From NCBI GenBank assembly GCA_030453005.1, contig JAKDLE010000063.1:1-9505 (forward strand): a stretch of 9,505 nucleotides of DNA. Direction: 5' to 3'. The notes beneath the pieces are model-generated. The model worked only from the letters and a program-made list of their open reading frames with translations, did not search any database and had not been told where the DNA came from. Of this stretch, positions 1-5,745 are shown piece by piece. The position numbers and the translations under genes were made by a program. The DNA comes from Pseudonocardia sp. (GTDB lineage Bacteria; Actinomycetota; Actinomycetes; Mycobacteriales; Pseudonocardiaceae). The stretch's first letter is position 1, and each line of letters begins with the position of its first letter.

Positions 1-118
1 AGCCGGCGCCGCGGCGCGGCCGGGGCAAGACCACCGAGTAGAGGGGGCGCCCCGCTCCCGACGGCCCGGACACGCGCATGGACCCCGCAGCCGCAGGAAC
101 CGGTCGAGGACGGCCCGG

Positions 119-840
119 ATGTGCTGGTCGTGGTGGCCAGCGAGCTGCGCGACAACCCCCGCGCGGTCTGAGTCTGAGGTTGACCGCCGACGTGCCCGGC
201 TGGGTCGACCCCACGGTCGCCGACGAGGAGATCGGCGGCGTAATCCGGGGGCGAGCGGATCGGATGGGCACGGATCCGGGCGGCGATGGCCCAGGCGGGT
301 GCCCCGCCTTCCCCGCGATCACGGGCACCTCGGTGCCCTGGACGTGTCGTCATATGGGGGTACTTGCGGCAGTTCACCCCGCAGGCCAGCCCTGGCCGCG
401 GTGCAGTTCGCCACCCGGCACCGCGGCGGCCGAGCTGCTCTCGGCAGTGTGGAGATCCTGCGCACGCTCAACGCCACCGGCACCCACCGGCACCCGCCGG
501 GTCCCGGCGGGCGCCCCGACGGGGATTCGTGCCCACCCGCTGGCGCGGCTACCTCGACACGGCCCACGCGGCGGGCAACACCAGCGCGCCTACCGGCACT
601 TCTGGGAGCTGTGCACCCTTTACTGGGGCTGCGCGACGGGGGGTTACGCACCGGGGACGTCTACGTGCCCGGGTCGCGCCGTTACTCCGATAGTCGCCCG
701 ACCCGGCGGTCGCGCTGGCCGCGGTCGCCGACGAGCTGGCCAACGCGCTCGGCGATCTCGAGCAGGTCTTGGCCGCCGGTGACGGCCCGGTCCGGCTCGA
801 CGACGCCGTCGAGCCGGTGATCCCCCCGCTGACCGGCGCC
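119..840 (+). pseudogene. Tn3-family transposase relic, N-terminal part, many frameshifts
   Basis: No single frame gives a protein, but transposase-like peptides appear in order while the frame keeps changing: YLRQFTPQ (361-384), ALAAVQFAT (389-415), GTAAAELLSAV (about 417-450), EILRTLNATGT (452-484), FVPTRWRGYLDTAHAAGN (526-579), AYRHFWELCTLY (about 588-625), LRTGDVYVPGSRRYSD (about 645-694) and a stretch with LAAGDGPVRLDD (about 703-840). From family knowledge, Tn3 transposases carry a segment reading like YLRRFTP..LAALEF...LREL, then FVPxRWRGYLD, YRHYWELC and LRSGDVxVPGSRRYADP, in this order, in the N-terminal half. The C-terminal DDE catalytic domain is absent. The stretch from 119 to about 360 (VASELRDNP, DEEIGGVIRGRADRMGTDP) is probably the same gene, less certainly. 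At least seven frame changes in about 400 bp make it non-functional. No terminal inverted repeats or resolvase are visible. Confidence 0.68.
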
Positions 841-856
841 GCTGCCCGTCGGCGGG

Positions 857-1173
857 TCGACGATCTCGGCGTACCTGACCGAGCTGGCCCGGGCCGGGGC
901 CAAGGTCGGCACGATGAGTCGGCGCTTGTCGGCGATCCGGTTCGCCCACCAGCTGCGCGACCTGCCCGACCCCACGACCGGGGCCTGGGTGGTCGCGGTC
1001 TGGGAGGGCATCCGGCGCACCCACGGCGTCCCACCCGAGCAGCCGCCCCGCTGATGCCCCCCCGAGCTGCTCGACGTGCTCACCGCCTGCCTCACCACCA
1101 AGACCTGGAAGACCCGCGGCCGCCCCCGCGGAGGCGGACCTGGCCGGTCTGCGCGACCGGGCGCTGCTGGTAG
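857..1173 (+). pseudogene. Tyrosine recombinase (phage-type integrase) N-terminal relic
   Basis: The frame starting at 857 reads STISAYLTELARAGAKVGT, then MSRRLSAIRFAHQLRDLPDP and VVAVWEGIRRTHG. It meets a TGA at 1052-1054 and resumes as PPELLDVLTA and TKTWKTRGRP. Then AEADLAGLRDRALL appears in another frame from about 1128 to 1170. This order matches the SAM-like core-binding domain of actinobacterial tyrosine integrases: a helix with YLxxLAxxGxxxxTxxRRLSAIRxAH, then VWEGIRRTHG, then the entry to the catalytic domain at LRDRALLLxG. Similarity stops right there (VGHPRVQV), so the catalytic domain with its R...HxxR...Y residues is missing. The normal N-terminal start is also missing, because the relic follows the transposase remnant directly. 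A run of seven C at 1057-1063 is one likely indel site. It is non-functional as written. Confidence 0.68.
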
Positions 1174-1655
1174 GCCACCCGCGCGTACAGGTCAGCTTCG
1201 TACGGCCGTTCCGACATGGCATTGAGGACACAACTTGTGGGACGCGACACGCAATCGTGCCGTTCCATTTCCAAGGAAACCGGAACGCCCGGCCGGTCCC
1301 CGGAAGCGAAGAGCTACCGCTACCGTCACCCTGGCGTAGCCGGGTGAAGTCGGCCGCGAAAGGCCCGTCGAGGCCGCGGTCGCTGCGCGCGAAGGTGCCC
1401 GCGGGCGGCGGGGGAAGGCTGGCATGGACGGCGGCGCGCCGATGACGTTGGGCATCCGCTGGGTGAGCAGCAGCCCGCCGTCCCGGCCGGCGAGCAGGCG
1501 GGCAGCCCGCGGGCGTCTTGGTCAAGCGGGGGCCGGCGCGCAGCAGCGGCCGGACGCGCAGCGGGATGCGGTAGGTGCCGGGTGCAGCTCAGCCGGAGGG
1601 CGTCGCGACGGCCTGGCTGTCCGTCGCCGCGGTCGGGCAACCGAGCCCGTCGCCC
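1174..1655. other. Gene-poor stretch with unassigned coding-like debris
   Basis: I see no intact gene here. Between about 1290 and 1600 the minus strand carries protein-like phrases that change frame, for example YRIPLRVRPLLRAGPRL, then LLAGRDGGLLLTQRMPNVIGA, then FARSDRGLDGPFAADFTRL. This suggests a decayed gene, which I cannot assign to a family. The left end (1174-1260) follows the point where integrase similarity stops. Nothing looks like a transporter, protease or immunity gene for the neighbouring RiPP cluster. Confidence 0.4.
1634..1649 (-). terminator. Possible weak hairpin after the lanC stop
   Basis: Read on the minus strand, CGGGC-TCGGTT-GCCCG forms a 5-bp stem with a 6-nt loop, starting 6 nt after the TAG of the LanC gene. 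There is no T-tract, so Rho-independent termination is only a possibility. GC-rich actinomycete terminators often lack a clear U-run. Confidence 0.3.
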
Positions 1656-2855
1656 CTACCGGAGCGCGATGGCCCGCATCCAGGTACGCGTCGGCGAGGT
1701 GCGACTCAGGAGGACGGCCAGCACTCCGGCCGCTCCGGTGAGCAACGACATGTCGCTCGCGGCGAGTGCGATGACATCGTCCGAGTGCGCCAGGAGAAGC
1801 GCCTCCAGCTCTGCGCCCAGCGCGGACGCCCGCGCCTCGCCCGCGTGCAGCGCGAAGGCATCGGCAATGGCCAGCACTCCGGCGGCTCCGTGACACACCC
1901 CGAGACGGGACGACACCGGCGCCGTGTCCAGGTGGAAGTCCGGGTCGAACGCGGCGCAGTAGGAGGCGAAAGCCGTCGCCGCACATGCTCGGAGCTCGGG
2001 GGCGTCGAGCACCTCACCGGCCTCGTGGAGCATCCAGGAGATTCCGGGGGTGCCGTAGCACCACGCCTGCCGCCGAGACGGCTCATCGCTGCTCCGGTGT
2101 CCGCTGCCGCCGGCCGGTGGCCAGGTGACGATGCCGTACCGATCAGTACCGGCCTGGTCCACCAGCCAATCGCACACCCGGCGCAAGGCCTGCCGGAACT
2201 CGGGATCCGCCCCCGCGGAGAGCGCCGCGGTCAACGCAGCGGCCACGCCCGCCACTCCGTGCGCCAGGCCGGTGTTGACCTGACCGAGTCCCCATTGCAC
2301 GCGAGGATCGCCCAGCCCGTCGCCGAACCGCAACCCACTCAGCAGGTTGTCGGTGCAGAGCGAGACGAGATGACGAGCCGCCGGGCCGACCGGTCCCTGC
2401 CCGTCGGCGGCCAACGCCAGCACCACCCCGGAAGGACCGGAGACCACGTCGTAGTCCCGCCACGCGAGAGGAGTGGTGCGCCACAACCGCGCTGTCGTCG
2501 CGTCGGTCAACGCGGTGCGGACGAGATCACGCAGTGCCCCGAGGCTCGGGTCGACCGCCTGCGCCGTTGTTGCACCCAGCAGGATCCCGGCCATCCCACC
2601 ACAGAGCGCCGGATGGCCGGCACCGCTCGAACTGTGCTGCAACCATCGCCGCAGAGCCGCCAGGCCCACCTCGACAGTCGGGGCGGGTCCCAGGATCGTG
2701 CACAGTCCGGCCAGCACGGCCGGCCCGGCGTCGATCCCGCCGTCGGACCGCCGGGTTGACCTTCCGTACTCGTCCAGGACGAGCAGCGCCAGATCCATCA
2801 CTTCCGGCGCCGCCGTCGCCGTTCGCGGAACGTGTGCCGTCGAGGCCCACTTCAC
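1656..2855 (-). CDS. lanC: LanC-like lanthionine synthetase (zinc-dependent cyclase)
   Basis: This 399-residue protein has the length of a stand-alone LanC cyclase. The zinc-site motifs are complete: NTGLAHGVAG with His199 (the conserved catalytic-site His of the family), WCYG with Cys266, and CHG with Cys321-His322. The toroid's glycine-rich repeats are visible as GGMAG (about 86-90), SGPSG (139-143), HGVAG (199-203), YGTPG (267-271), HGAAG (322-326) and TGAAG (373-377). From family knowledge, the enzyme adds Cys thiols to Dha/Dhb in the dehydrated precursor, here most likely the 68-residue peptide just upstream. I chose GTG at 2855 because GGAGG lies 8 nt before it and it gives the usual length. 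The frame stays open to 3017, but that extension only crosses a hairpin and the precursor gene. An ATG 19 codons further in is a weaker alternative. No decay is seen. It is cytoplasmic and lies 86 nt after the precursor stop. Confidence 0.93.
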   Translation of the reverse strand: MKWASTAHVPRTATAAPEVMDLALLVLDEYGRSTRRSDGGIDAGPAVLAGLCTILGPAPTVEVGLAALRRWLQHSSSGAGHPALCGGMAGILLGATTAQAVDPSLGALRDLVRTALTDATTARLWRTTPLAWRDYDVVSGPSGVVLALAADGQGPVGPAARHLVSLCTDNLLSGLRFGDGLGDPRVQWGLGQVNTGLAHGVAGVAAALTAALSAGADPEFRQALRRVCDWLVDQAGTDRYGIVTWPPAGGSGHRSSDEPSRRQAWCYGTPGISWMLHEAGEVLDAPELRACAATAFASYCAAFDPDFHLDTAPVSSRLGVCHGAAGVLAIADAFALHAGEARASALGAELEALLLAHSDDVIALAASDMSLLTGAAGVLAVLLSRTSPTRTWMRAIALR

Positions 2856-2863
2856 CTGGCTCG

Positions 2864-2868
2864 CCTCC
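2864..2868 (-). promoter_or_regulatory. Ribosome binding site of lanC (decides GTG start)
   Basis: On the minus strand GGAGG stands 8 nt upstream of GTG at 2855. It supports this non-ATG start over in-frame codons in the upstream hairpin region or the later ATG. Confidence 0.7.
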
Positions 2869-2878
2869 GGTTCCCGTC

Positions 2879-2913
2879 GCTCCACGGGTTCGGCACGACC
2901 GAACCCGTGGAGC
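2879..2913 (-). promoter_or_regulatory. Perfect 15-bp inverted repeat between precursor and lanC
   Basis: The arms GCTCCACGGGTTCGG (2879-2893) and CCGAACCCGTGGAGC (2899-2913) are exact reverse complements around a 5-nt loop. The stem is very stable and lies wholly in the 86-nt gap, ending 10 nt before the lanC Shine-Dalgarno. There is no T-tract on either side. By analogy with other lanthipeptide operons, where a hairpin after lanA lets only part of transcription pass and protects the precursor mRNA 3' end, it probably sets a high precursor-to-cyclase ratio. That role is inferred; the repeat itself is certain. Confidence 0.85.
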
Positions 2914-2941
2914 ACACCACATGCTGCCGGCCGGTCGGCCG

Positions 2942-3148
2942 TCAGCTCTGTGCCTCGATGACGGCTGGCTCGAAGACACAGGTCGACGTACACCCGCCCG
3001 TGCAGGTGAAGGTGCACCCGTTGGTGCAGTCGCCCTGACTGAATCCCGAATCACTCGCCGCCAGCTTGAAGTTGCTCACCTGCTCCGACAGCTCCGTGAC
3101 CTGGGCCTCCAGGTCTGCAATGTTCAGACGCTTCTTCTCGTCTGCCAT
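2942..3148 (-). CDS. Lanthipeptide-like precursor peptide with C-(T-x-x-C)4 core
   Basis: This 68-residue peptide starts at ATG 3148 with a strong GAGGAAGGA site 5 nt before it. The N-terminal part is a charged, helical leader: I10, L13, V17, L20, V24 and F27 follow a perfect 3-4 heptad rhythm, and F27-K-L29-A weakly recalls the F-x-L-D box of class I leaders. The core holds five Cys at 41, 45, 49, 53 and 57, exactly four apart (CTNGCTFTCTGGCTSTC), giving four adjacent T-x-x-C units plus S37-x-x-x-C41. T48, S55 and T56 are spare dehydration sites. An 11-residue tail without Cys, VFEPAVIEAQS, ends the peptide. No GG or other obvious protease site is seen. The position between LanB and LanC genes makes it their probable substrate. 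Ring topology is inferred. I do not recognise it as a described lanthipeptide. Confidence 0.88.
   Translation of the reverse strand: MADEKKRLNIADLEAQVTELSEQVSNFKLAASDSGFSQGDCTNGCTFTCTGGCTSTCVFEPAVIEAQS
2981..3028 (-). repeat. Two imperfect 24-bp tandem units encoding the core
   Basis: Residues 41-48 (CTNGCTFT, 3028-3005) and 49-56 (CTGGCTST, 3004-2981) form two copies of C-T-x-G-C-T-x-T. The two 24-nt units match at 17 of 24 positions by my count. A final Cys codon (2980-2978) closes the series. This suggests growth of the core by internal duplication. Confidence 0.75.
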
Positions 3149-3153
3149 GTCGG

Positions 3154-3162
3154 TCCTTCCTC
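3154..3162 (-). promoter_or_regulatory. Strong ribosome binding site of the precursor gene
   Basis: On the minus strand GAGGAAGGA lies 5 nt upstream of ATG 3148. It is the best Shine-Dalgarno sequence among the cluster genes, as expected for a peptide made in excess over its enzymes. The 101-bp gap after the lanB stop (3149-3249) shows no clear -10/-35 pair to me, though it is long enough for a separate promoter. Confidence 0.7.
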
Positions 3163-3249
3163 GTGTATGGGTGGTCTGGAAATGTTCGGATGGATGGCCT
3201 GATCGCTGGAGGAACCGTCCTGCTACGGGTGGACCACGTGCCCGCGGCG

Positions 3250-5745
3250 TCATCGCTGGCACCGGTTGCCGCGATCGGGCCAGCTCGCCAAGGCTCGGTC
3301 GGCGAGTGCGGCAGGCGACGCGTCGCATGGCAGGCGCAGGAGCACCTCGGACACGTGCGGTCCGTCCGGCGCGGTGATCAGGAGTTCGTCCGGGGCCGGG
3401 AGCATCTCGGCGACAATCAACGGCCGCGCCGCGCGTTCCACCGTTCGCAGCGCGAACAGGCTCTCGAGGTCGCACGCTCTGACCCCACGCGCGCCCGGTC
3501 CGAGCACGACGATCCATCGAGGCAGGCCGCGCGTCCGACGAAGCCGCTCCAGAGCATGGATCCGAGCAGCGAGAGGCGCCTCCGGGTCCCACAACTCGGC
3601 ATCGACGATGCGCCACTGCTCCGGGCTGACCACCATGGACGCCACCGTGATCCGTGGCATGTGTGTCCGCTCCGGGAACAGCCCGAGCGAGTACTGCAGC
3701 CGCCGCGGCACCCACCCCGTCGGGCGGGGTCCGGCGGCCAGAAGTGCGTGGCTGAGACGATCCCAGGGGGGCTGCACGGACCGCGTGGCGTGGTAGATCG
3801 GCCAGATCTGCTTGCCTTCCACCTCCGCCACCAGGCGTCGCGCCGAGCGGCGCAGGCAGATCGCCGAGAGCGGCACGTAGTCCGTCGTGTTCTGGTCGCC
3901 GTCCAGATAGCTGGTGGAGTCCGGGTCCCCGGTCCAGAGCCGGGTGTAGCGAGGGGGGCGCACAGGGGTGGGCGCCCGCCCCCACCGCGGGGGGGGGGGG
4001 GGGCGCTCCGGGGGCCCCCCCCCCCGACCCGACAGCGGGGGGACGAGGACCTCGACGAACGGCACGCCGCTCCGCTGCGACATCTCCTCCAGGAACGCCC
4101 GGTAGGCCCGCACCTGCGGTACCTCACCGTGCAGCCTTTCCAGCTCCGTCGCGAACCGGGCGTCAAGCGAGCCGGCCGGAACGACCTCGTTCAGGACGGT
4201 GCAGGCCGCGTCGCCCGGCGCCGATACCCGCAGGATGCAGTCCACTGGCCAGTCGAGCTCGATTCGCGCCACGCCGAGGGAGTCGAGGAGCGCAGCCCCG
4301 ACGTCCACCGATACCGCACCGTCGAGACGGTCACCCAACCAGCGCAGGAGAGCCGAGTACGGCGAGGACGGGTCTCGGCCCGGTTGCCAGGTGGCCGGCC
4401 GGTGCGCGGACGCGACATGAGCGGTCGTGTCTCGGACGAGCAGATCGAGAAGTGGACCGGACCGGTCGTCATGTTCTTCGCCCGAATCCGTACGGCCCGC
4501 GGCGGAATCCGCGCCGATCGCCCCCAGGACCCTGACGACCTGCTCGATCGAACGCTGCACATCCGAGGCCACCGACGCAGGAAGGGGGTCGGCGAGGCGT
4601 CGGTACACGTCCAGCCAGCCCGCTGCTTGGTGCTGATCGCCACCCGTCGCGTGATCGGCACTCGGCTCCATCGGCATCCACCGAGCCGGGCGCCGGGCCG
4701 GTGGCACGCTGACTTGCACCGCCCCGATCGAGCAGAGGTGGGTCATGAACGCGCGGAAGGCCACCGACTCGTCGGCACGAACCTGGAGCAACCGCTCGAG
4801 CTCGAACACCGTCAGGAGCTGATCGGCAAGGGCTGTCGTCACCGCGTCGAGCAGCGCTGTCCGGACCAGAGTGGTCTCGGCGACACCGGCTGCGCCGTCC
4901 GCCTCTCGTGGCCCCCAGAAGTGCAGGCGCTCGCCGCCGGCACGACGTAGCGGGGCCAGCGCGAGGCGACCGATGTCGGAGCGGCAATCAGCGGCGGACG
5001 GCGCACGGCCGCGGACCTCGTAGAGGTTCTCCATCCAGGCGTCGGCGATCCGAGGCCCCAGACGCAGCACCTGGCCAGCGGCCGCGCCGTCGACCCGGAG
5101 TAGCGCAGCGTGGCTCAACCAGTCCCGGGGGGTGCTGCTCGTCGCCGCCCTGGTGACGAGCTGCCAGAGGTACGACCGTCGCTCGCGCATCCGCTTGGCC
5201 GACCTGCGGGGCGGCGCGTACTCGTCGATGACGGCTCGGTAGGTCTCCGGGGAGCTTCGCGCGAGCGCTCGGCGGGCGACCGGCGAGCTGGCGACGATCT
5301 CCAGTGGGAGCACGTCGAGTCGTTCCTGTTCCGATACCAGCGCGGAGTCAACGGCGTGCGCGGCCAACGTGAGCACGGCTGCTCGCGTCGTCAGCTCGGC
5401 ACATGCCTCGACGGCGGACCCGCACGGCCCGCACAGCCGGGTCGCGAGTTCGGTGAGCATCGCGCAATCGCCCGAGGTGACCGGGAGCTCGGCCCGGTGC
5501 AGCCGTCGCCGCAGCGACAGGACAACCGCCCGTTCCCTGGCGGAGAGCTCTGGTCGGGGGACCAGGCGGGTACCGAGCACCTCGGCCGCTCGCGCCGCCG
5601 CACTGACGTACCTCGCCCGTGCGGTCTCCTGCGCACGCACACCCGCGAACAGGTCGGGCGCTGCCGCAGCCAACCAACTGGACACCGGCAGACCCGCGAC
5701 ACGCAGCATCCCGGAACCGCCGATGACCTCCGATCCGGTGCTCAT
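3250..5745 (-). CDS. lanB: LanB-type lantibiotic dehydratase, glutamylation domain only
   Basis: The 831-residue product fits the N-terminal (Lant_dehydr_N) domain of class I dehydratases without the fused C-terminal elimination domain. Recognisable parts are LRVAGLPVSSW (residues 14-24), RAATSSTPRDW (199-209, the R-A-x-x-K/S-x-TP region of the family), HFWGPRE in the middle, FVEVLVPPL (about 560), and near the C-terminus LPRWIVVLGP and IVAEMLPAPDEL. From family knowledge, such proteins transfer glutamate from glutamyl-tRNA to Ser/Thr of the precursor. The start ATG overlaps the stop of the preceding elimination gene in an ATGA, so the two are probably translationally coupled and form a two-protein dehydratase. 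Residues about 570-593 are a low-complexity Gly/Pro block encoded by G15 and C11 runs; the frame is kept through it, but the sequence there is suspect. Catalytic residues cannot be assigned by eye. Confidence 0.9.
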   Translation of the reverse strand: MSTGSEVIGGSGMLRVAGLPVSSWLAAAAPDLFAGVRAQETARARYVSAAARAAEVLGTRLVPRPELSARERAVVLSLRRRLHRAELPVTSGDCAMLTELATRLCGPCGSAVEACAELTTRAAVLTLAAHAVDSALVSEQERLDVLPLEIVASSPVARRALARSSPETYRAVIDEYAPPRRSAKRMRERRSYLWQLVTRAATSSTPRDWLSHAALLRVDGAAAGQVLRLGPRIADAWMENLYEVRGRAPSAADCRSDIGRLALAPLRRAGGERLHFWGPREADGAAGVAETTLVRTALLDAVTTALADQLLTVFELERLLQVRADESVAFRAFMTHLCSIGAVQVSVPPARRPARWMPMEPSADHATGGDQHQAAGWLDVYRRLADPLPASVASDVQRSIEQVVRVLGAIGADSAAGRTDSGEEHDDRSGPLLDLLVRDTTAHVASAHRPATWQPGRDPSSPYSALLRWLGDRLDGAVSVDVGAALLDSLGVARIELDWPVDCILRVSAPGDAACTVLNEVVPAGSLDARFATELERLHGEVPQVRAYRAFLEEMSQRSGVPFVEVLVPPLSGRGGGPPERPPPPPRWGRAPTPVRPPRYTRLWTGDPDSTSYLDGDQNTTDYVPLSAICLRRSARRLVAEVEGKQIWPIYHATRSVQPPWDRLSHALLAAGPRPTGWVPRRLQYSLGLFPERTHMPRITVASMVVSPEQWRIVDAELWDPEAPLAARIHALERLRRTRGLPRWIVVLGPGARGVRACDLESLFALRTVERAARPLIVAEMLPAPDELLITAPDGPHVSEVLLRLPCDASPAALADRALASWPDRGNRCQR
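3989..4025. repeat. G15 and C11 homopolymer block inside lanB
   Basis: The + strand has 15 consecutive G (3989-4003), a short CGCTCC bridge, G5 (4010-4014) and 11 consecutive C (4015-4025), with more G/C runs on both sides (about 3957-4042). The C11 can pair with the G15. No other place in the cluster has anything like it. It may be a slippage-prone tract or a base-calling/assembly error, and it encodes a Pro/Gly stretch that I do not expect in LanB proteins. Confidence 0.9.

Noticed and set aside
1575..2759. Long + strand open frame opposite lanC (394 codons)
   Set aside because: It is antisense to the clear LanC gene, is rich in Arg, Gly and Pro as expected for a high-GC shadow frame, and has no family motif.
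2856..3017. N-terminal extension of LanC to an ATG at 3017
   Set aside because: The extension reads through the precursor gene in another frame and through the hairpin. GTG 2855 has a proper GGAGG and gives the normal LanC length.
2978..3028. Regular Cys spacing read as a metal-binding or metallothionein-like peptide
   Set aside because: The adjacent lanB, SpaB_C-type and lanC genes and the Thr exactly three before each of the last four Cys favour lanthionine rings. It cannot be fully excluded without chemistry.
2981..3028. CRISPR-like or microsatellite repeat
   Set aside because: There are only two imperfect 24-bp units, both inside a coding frame and explained by the peptide repeat.
3163..4950. 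Long + strand open frame opposite lanB (595 codons)
   Set aside because: It is a shadow of the LanB gene with Arg-rich low-complexity sequence and no recognisable domain.
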